The notes beneath the pieces are model-generated. The model made no database searches, was not told where the DNA came from, and was given only the letters and a program-made list of their open reading frames with translations. DNA of 64,000 nucleotides from JANSWP01 sp041941305 (GTDB lineage: Bacteria > Bacteroidota > Bacteroidia > Chitinophagales > Saprospiraceae): assembly GCA_041941305.1 (NCBI GenBank), contig JBGTQJ010000025.1, positions 62,001 to 126,000 of the forward strand. Direction: 5' to 3'. Shown one piece after another: positions 44,714-54,800 of the stretch. A program made the position numbers and the translations under genes. Numbering within the stretch: position 1 is the first letter of the stretch; every line of letters starts with the position of its first letter.

Positions 44714-47700
44714 ATGCGGAACCTGTGGTCGTTGTGTATTTCTTTTCTGTTGATGCCCTTTTCTCCCTTTGGTCAGGAATTGGGGTGGGAGTCTGATATC
44801 ACTACCTACGCAGTTGTGATTGGCATTTCTGATTACCAGGATGAACAAAGAACGGATTTGAAATACGCCCACCGGGATGCAAAAACCTTCGCTGATTTTC
44901 TCCAATCAAAAGCCGGAGGTAATACACCACCGGAAAACATCAAACTACTAAGGAATGAAAAAGCTACCCTGGCTGCCATTGACGATGCCCTCAATTGGTT
45001 GTTGGCTCAAACCCAAAAAGAACAACGTGCTATTTTTTATTTCTCCGGACATGGAGATGTAGAGAAGCAAACCCTATGGCAACTGGGTTATTTGCTCGCT
45101 TACGATACGCCGTTCAACAATTATCGGAACAATGCGGTGCGACTGGAAGATTTGAATGACTTAGTGACGACCTTGTCGGTTCGGGAAGAGGCAGAGGTCA
45201 TTGTCATCACGGATGCCTGTCGGTCGGGGAAATTAGCAGGCAGTGACAATCGCGGACCTTCGCTGACTGCCGAACAAATGGCAAAACAAGCCGCCAATGA
45301 GGTAAGAATCATGTCCTGCAAACCCGATCAGAAATCATTTGAAGGTGCTGCATGGGGAGGAGGAAGAGGTGTTTTTTCCTGGCATTTCATCAATGGACTA
45401 AAAGGAATGGCAGATGAAGATGAAGATTTGAAAGTGACCAAAGAAGAAGTAGAGTTTTACCTGCGCGATAAATTTCGGGAAGAACAAAGAAACCAAAACA
45501 TTACAGCACGGCAAACACCACAATTTACCGGGAATGAAATATTCAGGCTGTCTTCTGTCAATGCTACAGATTTGGCAACTTTGAAGGAGGAAATCAATGC
45601 TGCTGAACTAGCTGCTGCCAGTCTTGCAGAGAATAGTGCAGGTGATATTGCGAGTAGGGGAGGATCGGATGATTTGGAATCGTCTTTTAGGAATGAAGGA
45701 AAAGGCTCTGCTTTTGATATTTTTGTTCGGCAAGCAACGGTAGGATACTACAAAGATGAGGACAATTTCATGGATATGTTTGAAGAAATTGGAGCGGAAA
45801 GGGATGCTGCTTTACAGCAGGAAGTGATTCAAAAAATGGAGCAGTTCCAATTTAAGCCAAAGTCCCAAATAGTGATGGAATTCTCTGCGTTATTTAAAAG
45901 GCTAGACGCTCAGAATCGCCTCTCCCGGGATTTCAAAAATCAACTCGCCATTGCGCTTCACAATAAAATACAATTAGCCATCAATGAATACCTCAGTGGA
46001 GATGCCAGGGAGTTGGCAAGGCGTTACAATATTACCTGGGGCAAGGAGTATGAAGAATATCTTACACTGATGGATTTGGCAATGGCATTACTGGAAGCTC
46101 AGCATCCGCTTTATCGTAAATTGAAGATAAAATACCAGTATTTCGACGGCGTGAAAACACGGCTACAATCGATTATTTCCCAGGATTATCCCGAGGAACT
46201 GAAAAAAGCCATTGAGATACAAACTCAGGTCCTTGAACTGGATGATAAAGCAGCTTATATCCACAATGAGTTGGGCTTGTCCTACAAGTGGCTTTGGTCC
46301 TATGAGGGAGGCAATAAAGATGCATTGTATAAAAAATCAAAATACCATTTGGAACAAGCGATCGAACTGAGTCCTACCTGGGTTTTGCCGCATTCCAATT
46401 TGGGAAGTTTGCTGGCTTTAAATGGTGAATTCGGCAAGGCATTAGAAATGATTCAAAAGGCGATTAATTTGAAGCCTGATTACTATGGTAGTTATGTCAA
46501 TTTGGCATATCTCTACGAAAATGAAAAAGACTATCTGAATGCTGAGACGCTTTATAGAAAAGCCATTAGTTTGGCACCTGCGCATTATTTACCTTTCCAA
46601 AGACTTGCACACCTTTCCCTGATTATTGGAAATTATGAAACGGCGAATTCATTTTTTCTAACGGCTGATTCACTGACATTTGGAGTACACCCACTTGCGG
46701 ATGAGGATGGCGATGGTGTACCAGATAATTTAGACCAGGAGTTGCCAGATACGCCAGAAGGTTTTATAGACATCGATGCGCTTTTAGAAAGAATCAGACA
46801 AAATCCAGATGATGTGGAGGCGCATTATGAACTTGGTTTGGGTTATAAGTTTCTAAGTCAATTTGATTTGGCTGAAAAACATTTGAAGAAAGTCATTGAA
46901 TTGCAACCTGAGCACCCAAATGTATATGGTACTTTAGGGATGATGTTTTATGAAAATAGACAATATGCCAAAGCGGAGATTTTTTTAAAAAAATATGTTT
47001 CTCAATATCCGGAATCCGCGGCAAGCCTTTTCGATCTGGGTAACTTGTACCATTACTGGAAACGCTATGATTTGGAAGAGCAGGTATATCGACAGGTGAT
47101 TGAACTGGAAAAAGAAAAAAGAAGCTCCCATTTGGATAAAGCCTATCAGCAGCTTTGGGCATTACTGGAAAGCCTGTCGCGATTTAGGGAAACAGAACAA
47201 GTGCTCCAGGAATACCAAAGAATAAATCAGGATAATTACTATCGTGCGGCGGAAATTTCCCGCTTTTATGATAGAATGATGGAACGCTTTCCAAATCAGG
47301 TGGAATGGTACCAAAAACAAGCCCTTTATTATACGGAAAATGATTATGAAGATGAATACATTATTCCGCGCTACGTCAGCATGCTGGACATAGATCCAGA
47401 AATACCGGATAAGGCGGATATCTATTATAAATTGGGTGTTTTGTATGCGAGAAATAATACTTTGACGAAGGCTACAGAGGCTTTCGAAAATGCCTTGGCT
47501 CTTACTCCTGAGCATCTCTATGTGAGTTTCAAATTAATTCAGGTATACGATCGCGCTAATCAATATTTAGAAGCCCTGGCTCTTTTGAAGAAACACCGCC
47601 AGGAAAGTACCATTGATTTAAACAATCTCCTGCTCTTAGCAGACTACCATATTCGCCAGGGAAAATATGAACTTGCAGATTCAATTCTGCAAAAAGCGGA

Positions 47701-48016
47701 AGCTATGTCATTTGAAACAATGACCAGAATCCATCAATTGTATGGTGATTTTTATATGATTACAGGTAAAAAAGTGCAATCCATAGCTCAATTTCAAAAG
47801 GTATTGACTCAAAACCCTAATGACGCATCGGCTATGTACAGCATTGCGTCCCAATATGCAGTTGATAAGAAAAAAAGTGAGGCTTTCAATTGGTTGGAGC
47901 GAGCTTTGCAAAATGGATTCAATTTTCAAAGAGTGTTGATTTATGATCCCGATTGGGATTTATTACGAAGAGATAGAAAATTTAATGAATTGTTGAGGAA
48001 ATATAATATTAATTAG
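44714..48016 (+). CDS. Secreted caspase-like (peptidase C14)/TPR protein, second subfamily, with Ca-binding-like loop
   Basis: This 1100-residue protein has an N-terminal signal (MRNLWSLCISFLLMPFSPFG) and the subfamily motifs YFSGHGD, ITDACRSG, MSCKPDQKSFEG and WGGGRGVFSWHF. The module FKNQLAIALHNKIQLAINEYL and TPRs follow. Around residue 661 the stretch ADEDGDGVPDNLDQELPD has the DxDGDGxxD pattern of thrombospondin type-3 or EF-hand-like calcium loops. It is inserted between TPRs at a site where 41239 and 48123 have unrelated sequence. The tail is LLRKYNIN. The gene lies 175 bp after 41239, in a gap with no clear regulatory signal. Confidence 0.9.
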   Translation: MRNLWSLCISFLLMPFSPFGQELGWESDITTYAVVIGISDYQDEQRTDLKYAHRDAKTFADFLQSKAGGNTPPENIKLLRNEKATLAAIDDALNWLLAQTQKEQRAIFYFSGHGDVEKQTLWQLGYLLAYDTPFNNYRNNAVRLEDLNDLVTTLSVREEAEVIVITDACRSGKLAGSDNRGPSLTAEQMAKQAANEVRIMSCKPDQKSFEGAAWGGGRGVFSWHFINGLKGMADEDEDLKVTKEEVEFYLRDKFREEQRNQNITARQTPQFTGNEIFRLSSVNATDLATLKEEINAAELAAASLAENSAGDIASRGGSDDLESSFRNEGKGSAFDIFVRQATVGYYKDEDNFMDMFEEIGAERDAALQQEVIQKMEQFQFKPKSQIVMEFSALFKRLDAQNRLSRDFKNQLAIALHNKIQLAINEYLSGDARELARRYNITWGKEYEEYLTLMDLAMALLEAQHPLYRKLKIKYQYFDGVKTRLQSIISQDYPEELKKAIEIQTQVLELDDKAAYIHNELGLSYKWLWSYEGGNKDALYKKSKYHLEQAIELSPTWVLPHSNLGSLLALNGEFGKALEMIQKAINLKPDYYGSYVNLAYLYENEKDYLNAETLYRKAISLAPAHYLPFQRLAHLSLIIGNYETANSFFLTADSLTFGVHPLADEDGDGVPDNLDQELPDTPEGFIDIDALLERIRQNPDDVEAHYELGLGYKFLSQFDLAEKHLKKVIELQPEHPNVYGTLGMMFYENRQYAKAEIFLKKYVSQYPESAASLFDLGNLYHYWKRYDLEEQVYRQVIELEKEKRSSHLDKAYQQLWALLESLSRFRETEQVLQEYQRINQDNYYRAAEISRFYDRMMERFPNQVEWYQKQALYYTENDYEDEYIIPRYVSMLDIDPEIPDKADIYYKLGVLYARNNTLTKATEAFENALALTPEHLYVSFKLIQVYDRANQYLEALALLKKHRQESTIDLNNLLLLADYHIRQGKYELADSILQKAEAMSFETMTRIHQLYGDFYMITGKKVQSIAQFQKVLTQNPNDASAMYSIASQYAVDKKKSEAFNWLERALQNGFNFQRVLIYDPDWDLLRRDRKFNELLRKYNIN

Positions 48017-48024
48017 GTACTGAA

Positions 48025-48102
48025 TACTGGTTACTGGTCGCTGGGTCGAAAGCAAACCAGCACCCAGCACCCAGCAAACCAGCACCCACCAAACCAGAAA
48101 CC
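48025..48102. repeat. CTGG-word hairpin repeat
   Basis: TACTGGTTACTGGTCGCTGG on the left faces iterated AACCAGCACCCAGCACCCAG words on the right. It fills almost the whole 106-bp gap before 48123. It is related to 57571-57624, which sits in the same position relative to a caspase gene start. Confidence 0.55.
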
Positions 48103-48122
48103 GTATTATTAAACCACCAGCT

Positions 48123-51100
48123 ATGCGAAGACTGTTGTCGTTTTGCACTTTTAATCTTTTGATTTGCCTTTCCCTTTATTGTCAGGATTTGAGTTGGGAA
48201 ACTGCTACCAATACTTATGCGGTGGTGATCGGCATATCTGATTATCAGGATGAGCAAAGAAGTGATCTGAAATTTGCACACAAGGATGCGCAAGTTTTTG
48301 CCAACTTCCTCAAATCAGAGGCAGGAGGAAATGTTTCAGAGGCAAACATTCAACTACTCCTCAACGAGCAAGCTACCCTGGCTGCTATTGACAATGCCCT
48401 TAATTGGTTAATTGAAAAACCTCAAAAAGGAGAAAGAGTTATTTTTTATTTTTCCGGACATGGTGATGTGGAGAAACAGACTTTGTGGCAATTGGGCTAC
48501 TTATTGGCTTACGATACGCCTTTTAATAATTACCGCAACAATGCCGTAAGGCTGGAAGATTTGAATGACTTGGTGACTACCCTATCGGTGAGTAGAGAGG
48601 CAGAAGTAATGGTCATCACCGATGCCTGTCGCTCAGGAAAATTGGCGGGTAGTGACAATCGTGGACCTTCTCTGACTGCTGAACAATTGGCGAAGCAAAG
48701 TGCCAATGAAGTCCGGATCTTGTCTTGCAAACCCGACCAAAAATCTTTTGAAGGGAAGATTTGGGGAGGAGGTAGAGGCGTTTTTTCCTGGCATTTCATT
48801 AATGGGATTAAAGGGTTGGCGGATGATGATCAGGATTTGAAAGTCACCAGAGAGGAAATAGAATTTTACCTGAGAGATAAATTTAGAGAAGAACAAAGAA
48901 GTCAAAACCTTCAAAAAAGGCAAACGCCGCAATTCAGTGGAAATGAGCTCTTTAAATTGGCTTCTGTAAATCAAAATGAGTTGGCTGTTTTGCGACAAGA
49001 GTTGGAAGATGCTGCGGAAGAACTTGCCTCCACCAATTCGGAGTCAACAGATGTTCAGGCAATTGTAAGTAGGGGAGAGGCGGAGCCTTTGATAAATACT
49101 ACAGAAAAAAGTGCCTTTGACGAATTAATTTCCAGTTTTGAAAAGGGATATAATCCTACAGAATTTCAAATCCGACAATTATTCGAAGAATTGGGAGAAG
49201 AAGTGGACACCTCAGTCGTCTATTCCATTGTCGAAAACTTTCCAGTTTCCTATAATAATTCAAAATCAGCACTCATAGAAGCCTTTTCAAAAATCATTTT
49301 AGAGGCAAGCGCCAATAATCACTTAAGCACAGCTTTCAAAAATCAATTGGCGGTTGCACTGCACAACAAAGCTCAACTTGCCATCAATGAGTACCTAAGC
49401 GGAGACGTCAGGGAACTCAAACTTCGATATAATATCAGTTGGGGTAACGAATTTTTTTCCATTCCTGCCTGGTTGGAATTGGCTGCTCAATTATTGAATG
49501 AAAGCCATCCGCTGTATCAAAAAATCAAGGTTAAATACCAATATTTTGATGGGGTTTTGACTCGACTTCGCTCTGTTGTTGGCACAGATTATAAAGGAGA
49601 CCTGGAGAAAGCTATCGAAAAACAAAAGAAGACCCTGTCACTAGATGACAAAGCAGCTTATGTACAAAACGAATTGGGCTTACTGCATTTATTAATATGG
49701 ACTCATGAGGGGGCAAACAGGGAGGATCTTTTTGAAAAAGCAGAATCTTATTTTCAAAAAGCGATAGAGTTGAGTCCAACCTGGGTACTCCCCTATGCAA
49801 ATATAGGGGGGCTTTATGGACAAAAAGGCGAGTTGGCCGCAACCCAAAAATGGACGGAAAAAGCCATCAATTTAAAGGATGATTATTTTGGTAGCTATTT
49901 AAATTTAGGAATGGCTTATGAATACAATGGGGACTTGCTAAACGCAGAATCGCTTTACAGAAAAGCATTATACCTGGCTCCTGCCCATTATTTACCCTTT
50001 TACAGAATGGCTTATCTCACTTTAAGCCTTGGTGACTATAGACAAGCAGAATATTTTTTTGATGATGCAGAAGCTCGAACTTTTGGCATACAATTTTATG
50101 CGGCACCCAGTGCTGCTTACGATACCTATACCAATACAGGTGAGTATACTGGGTTTGGGGTAGAACCTATATTCAAAAGAGCATTATTGGATGATGAATC
50201 GATAAATCGGCTTTTAAAAAAGGTTGCCAAAAACCCTGAAGATGTGGAATCCCATTATTCTTTGGGGATTGCCTATAAGGATAGAGAAGAATACGATTTT
50301 GCAGAAAAACATTTAAGGGCGGTCATCAAATTGCAGCACGATTACGAAACTGTTTTTGATGAATTGGAGGCTATCTTTTTAAAGCGGAAACAATACGAAA
50401 AAGCCGAGATATTGATGAATGAGCAAATTCGACGCCACCCTGATTCCACATTGTTAAACTTCAAATTTGCTGAATTGTATCATGACTGGAAGCGATATGA
50501 TTTTGAAGAAAGTATTTACCGAAGCCTGATGGAAAGAGATATGGAAAGTAAGGGTGACATCTATTTCATTGCATATGAACGATTGCGTGACTTTCTGGAA
50601 AATTTTTCCCGATATAGGGAAGCAGAAGACTTAATATTGAAGCATCAGTTGAGCTATAGAGGCTCAGGAATTCTTTCCGACCTCACCGCATTTTATGATC
50701 GGATGATTGGAAGATTTCCAAATGAAGTGGAATGGCTGGAAAAAAAGGCAATTTATAAAATGTCGGCAAGGCATTCTATGCCCGAGGCCAGGAATCTTTA
50801 TGAATGGATTTTGGAAATTGACCCGAATGTTAAGAATGGTGAAAATATGTACTATAAAATTGGCGATTCTTATTTTACGAGCAATGAGTTCTCCTCAGCT
50901 GTCAATGCATTGGAAAAAGCCATTGAACTGGCACCGGATCACTTGCAATCCTATTTTAAATTAATTCAGGTTTACAATAACTCCTATCAATTTTTGAAAG
51001 CACTACCAATGTTGGAGAAACTCGAAAGAGAAGGGAAGATTGACTTAAAGAATCGGAAATTATTGGGGGACTATTATGCCCGAATGGGACAGTATGAAAA

Positions 51101-51473
51101 ATCAGACACCATTCTTCGAATTGCTCAAAACATTGTATTAGATGATTATGAAGCAATCCATCTACTGCTAGGCAAACTTTATATGCTTGCTGGAGATCAT
51201 GAGCAATCTATTGAACAATTCAAAAAAGAAATAATTCAATACCCAAATAATGCATTCGCTCCTTATAGCATCGCCTCTCAATATGCAGCGATAGGAAAAA
51301 CTGATGAAGCATTTAACTTTTTGGAGCAGGCGCTTAAAAAAGGGTTTAAATTCCGTAATGTCCTGCGTTATGATTCAAACTGGAATGCATTGAGGGATGG
51401 AGAAAAGTTTACGGAACTGCTCTTAAACTATGGTATTTTAAATATAGAAATCGCAGAACCTGGGAATGAATGA
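48123..51473 (+). CDS. Secreted caspase-like (peptidase C14)/TPR protein, second subfamily
   Basis: This 1116-residue protein has the signal peptide MRRLLSFCTFNLLICLSLYC, which may be a lipoprotein-like or ordinary signal (LSLYCQD is not a clean lipobox). It has YFSGHGD, ITDACRSG, LSCKPDQKSFEG and WGGGRGVFSWHFINGIKG. A polar linker (EELASTNSESTDVQ), the module FKNQLAVALHNKAQLAINEYL and TPRs follow. The variable loop between TPRs is rich in Ala, Tyr and Thr (YAAPSAAYDTYTNTGEYTG). The C-terminus (LLLNYGILNIEIAEPGNE) is longer than in its neighbours. It is the third gene of the subfamily cluster; its start is about 20 bp after the CTGG-word hairpin. Confidence 0.9.
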   Translation: MRRLLSFCTFNLLICLSLYCQDLSWETATNTYAVVIGISDYQDEQRSDLKFAHKDAQVFANFLKSEAGGNVSEANIQLLLNEQATLAAIDNALNWLIEKPQKGERVIFYFSGHGDVEKQTLWQLGYLLAYDTPFNNYRNNAVRLEDLNDLVTTLSVSREAEVMVITDACRSGKLAGSDNRGPSLTAEQLAKQSANEVRILSCKPDQKSFEGKIWGGGRGVFSWHFINGIKGLADDDQDLKVTREEIEFYLRDKFREEQRSQNLQKRQTPQFSGNELFKLASVNQNELAVLRQELEDAAEELASTNSESTDVQAIVSRGEAEPLINTTEKSAFDELISSFEKGYNPTEFQIRQLFEELGEEVDTSVVYSIVENFPVSYNNSKSALIEAFSKIILEASANNHLSTAFKNQLAVALHNKAQLAINEYLSGDVRELKLRYNISWGNEFFSIPAWLELAAQLLNESHPLYQKIKVKYQYFDGVLTRLRSVVGTDYKGDLEKAIEKQKKTLSLDDKAAYVQNELGLLHLLIWTHEGANREDLFEKAESYFQKAIELSPTWVLPYANIGGLYGQKGELAATQKWTEKAINLKDDYFGSYLNLGMAYEYNGDLLNAESLYRKALYLAPAHYLPFYRMAYLTLSLGDYRQAEYFFDDAEARTFGIQFYAAPSAAYDTYTNTGEYTGFGVEPIFKRALLDDESINRLLKKVAKNPEDVESHYSLGIAYKDREEYDFAEKHLRAVIKLQHDYETVFDELEAIFLKRKQYEKAEILMNEQIRRHPDSTLLNFKFAELYHDWKRYDFEESIYRSLMERDMESKGDIYFIAYERLRDFLENFSRYREAEDLILKHQLSYRGSGILSDLTAFYDRMIGRFPNEVEWLEKKAIYKMSARHSMPEARNLYEWILEIDPNVKNGENMYYKIGDSYFTSNEFSSAVNALEKAIELAPDHLQSYFKLIQVYNNSYQFLKALPMLEKLEREGKIDLKNRKLLGDYYARMGQYEKSDTILRIAQNIVLDDYEAIHLLLGKLYMLAGDHEQSIEQFKKEIIQYPNNAFAPYSIASQYAAIGKTDEAFNFLEQALKKGFKFRNVLRYDSNWNALRDGEKFTELLLNYGILNIEIAEPGNE

Positions 51474-51822
51474 TAAACTAGCTTTTTGTTTCCTCAACCA
51501 AAGTTGGTTTAGGAAGGTAACAAGTTTGTTAGTTACCAAATTAAGTTTTGAATTTGTAATAATTGATAGGGAGTGGGCAACGATGGTCAATAAATAAATC
51601 GGTTGCCGAAATAATTTATGAAACCCAATAAGGCATTTTTTCTAAATTGCTACGCGATGTCCATTCCTCAAAAGATAACTTAGTCATGCTCGCGTAACTT
51701 GTTAGGTTTTTTAAATTCCCTGTTTATTTCTTAAAGCAACCTAGCAGGTTTTAATGATAAGTCATTGAAAATTTATGCGAATAATAGCCGCACAAATTGT
51801 CTGAAAGCAAAACTGAACAACT
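51474..51822. other. Intergenic region with two small hairpins
   Basis: The 349-bp gap contains AACCAAAGTTGGTT (about 51499-51512) and GGTAAC with facing GTTACC (about 51517-51538), both shortly after the stop of 48123 and possibly terminators. No gene is supported. The promoter of the WD40-caspase gene should lie here, but I cannot point to a convincing box. Confidence 0.45.
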
Positions 51823-54800
51823 ATGAAAAACACAGACCTATTCTTTTTCTTTTTTTTGCTCCCCTTTTTCGTAATCGCTCAGAAACCTGAACTGGGCATT
51901 CCTGTCGGTCATTCGGATGCTGTCCAAACAGTTGCCTTATCTCCGGATGGTAAATACGCCTTGTCTGGGGCGAGAGATAAGTCCATTAAATTGTGGGAAG
52001 CGGCCAGTGGTAAACTGGTACGCACCTGGCAGCCTTATCGGGATGTGGTGACATCCATTGTTGTGATGTCTGTTGCATTTGCCTATACCCCTAATAAACA
52101 GTATGCCCTGGCAGCATCTGTTGGTCCAAAAGAGCAATCTATTTTGATGTGGGATCTTAAAGATGGTAGTCTGGTACAATCGTTTACAGATAAAACTGAT
52201 CCGGAGCGGATAGGTACGCCGGGTTCTTTTTTACTGTCAGTTTCGCCCGATGGAAAGTTGTTAATGGCAGTAATGGAAGTCGAAGACAATCGAAAAATTG
52301 AGGGAAAAGGGGTGAAAATATGGCGAATAAGAGACGGACATTTGATCCACACTTTTCCCAAGCAGGAGTCAGCGGTCACTGCATTGTGTTTTACAGAAAA
52401 TCAAAAATTTGTTTGGTTTGGTAGCGAGGATGGTAAAATCACCCAATGGAAAATCAAAGGAGAAATCCCTGAGCAAACTTTCAGCCATCATAATCAACCC
52501 GTCAAGGCACTTCAATCTATAGCTGATAGCATCATGGTGTCTGCTTCCAAAAACAAGATCGTAACCTGGAAGCCAGAAACGAAAGAAGTGATTGCTGAAA
52601 AGCAACTGGATGATGCTGTTTTAAAAGGAAATTCTACTGCCCTTTCTCAGGATGGACAATGGGTTGTATACGAAACCGATCACATTCGACGGGAAAGGAT
52701 CGATGGAAAATTAAAATTAGTTCAATACCAAATAAAGTTGGCTGGCATCAACCAGGATTCGATCATAGAAATGACTGGGCATACCCGAGCGATCAGTGCT
52801 GCAAGTTTTTCAGCTGATGGCAAATTTGCGTTGACAGGATCTCATGACAGAACCTTGATTTTATGGGATTTGGAAAAAGGAAAAGCGGTTCAAAAGTTAG
52901 GAGGATTCAGTCAAATGTTGAAAGATGTTGCTTTGTCACCAGATAAAAAAAGGGCAGCAGTTTTGCCTCGATTCTCCTCTGATTTTATAATATGGAATTT
53001 GGAAAAAGGAACCTATAGCACCATGCAGGGGCATGAAAACGAAGTTTCTGCATTGAGCTTTTCTCCCAACGGAAAAAACCTACTGTCTGGCTCCCTGGAC
53101 AAAACGCTTCATTGGTGGGACTTGGGGGGCGATTCGCTCCTTCATGTTTTTCCAAAAAGAAGTTCAGCGGTGACAGCCGTTTCGGTTTCACCCGATGGAG
53201 AATTTGCCTTATCAGGTCATTCAGATGGTATAGTGAATTATTGGAATTTGAAAAAACGCAGTCACCTCAAATCCTTTTCTGGTCATAGTGGCGAAGTCCA
53301 GACACTTTCCTGGTCCCCTGATGGAAAGTCGGCGTTTTCATTTTCCAAAAACGGACAGGTTTTAGTTTGGAATCTGGCAAGTCAATCCAAAAAGAAAGAA
53401 ATCAAAGTTCGAGGTAAAAATTGGTCGCCCGTAGCTTTTTCTTCAGATGGCAAATCTTTTATTAACATCGCTTGCCATGACAATCGTCTTGAATGGTGGG
53501 ACATTGAAAATGGGATGTCTTCGGACACTTTTGATTTGAGCAATTACCATTGTGCGACTACTTCCGATATTGCTTTTCTGCCTGGAGGAAAACGGTTCTT
53601 ATTAAGTTCTGGAGAGGATATTTTGGTTTGGAAGAGAGGTCAAAAAGAGCCAGAACAAATTTTAAAAGGGCATTCTGAATGGGTCAACTCCGTTAAGGTT
53701 TCAACGGATGGGCTATTTGGGATTTCAGGTGGCTACGATGGACAGATGAATATTTGGGATCTGACAGCTGAATCTGATTCCCCTTTAGCAAGCCTCGTAA
53801 TGCTCAACGAAGAAGATTGGGTGATTCATACGCCAAGTGGTCTGTTTGATGCCTCCTCAGGCGGTTTTGATAAGCTTTATTTTTTGGTAGACATGGAAAT
53901 CGTAGAACTGGAACAATTGAAAGATCGCTACTGGGAACCAGGCCTTTTGCCAATCTTACTTGGATTAAAAACCGGTTCGGTCAGGGATGTCGAAAAATTA
54001 GCCCTCCTGCCTCAGTATCCCGAAATTTTAGCAGAAATCATTCCCGAAAAAATGATGTTGAAAATCGATTTGAAAAAGCGAACGGGCGGCATAGGCAAAG
54101 TCCCTCTTTTTATTAATCAAAAGGAGGTGGAACCAGACATCAATCCCAACCGAAACAAACATATATCGGTTGATTTGATGCCTTATTTGGATTATATACC
54201 GAAAGGTGAGGAAAGCACAATTGCCATTCATGCCTATAATGAGGAAGGCTGGCTTAAAAGTCCACCTTTTGAGTTAAAATATGATCCCGCTTCTGTAGTG
54301 ACCAGTAAAGGTGATGATGAGGAGACGGAAACGGACGATCAAGCAATTTTTGATGATCCGTTTTATACTCCCCAATTGCACGCTATCATAGTTGGCACCT
54401 CTGAATACAGTGGAGACAAAATAGATTTGAAGTTTGCAGATGAGGATGCCAAAATAATGGCAAAAGCACTTGAAGAAGCAGGCAAACAATTGTTTACACC
54501 TGAACGCATACACATTCATTTGTTTACGTCTGATACGGCTGAAGAAGAAAAATTATCTGGTAAATCCAATATCCAAAAAGCCTTTGACCAGGTTGCTGAA
54601 AATGCGCATCCAAAGGATGTGTTATTCCTCTTTTTTTCAGGACATGGCAAGACGATTGCTGAGGATTTTTATTATTTGACCAAAGACATTGCCTCTTTAA
54701 AGAATCTGGAAGCGGATTCAGAAAAACGGAAACAATACGCGATTTCGTCCAAAGAAATGATGGAGTGGATTCGGAAAATCAAAGCCAATAAACAAATCCT

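Noticed and set aside
48025..48102. Possible CRISPR-like repeats (CCAGCACCCAG words)
   Set aside because: The words are short, unevenly spaced and form a hairpin; there are no unique spacers and no cas genes.
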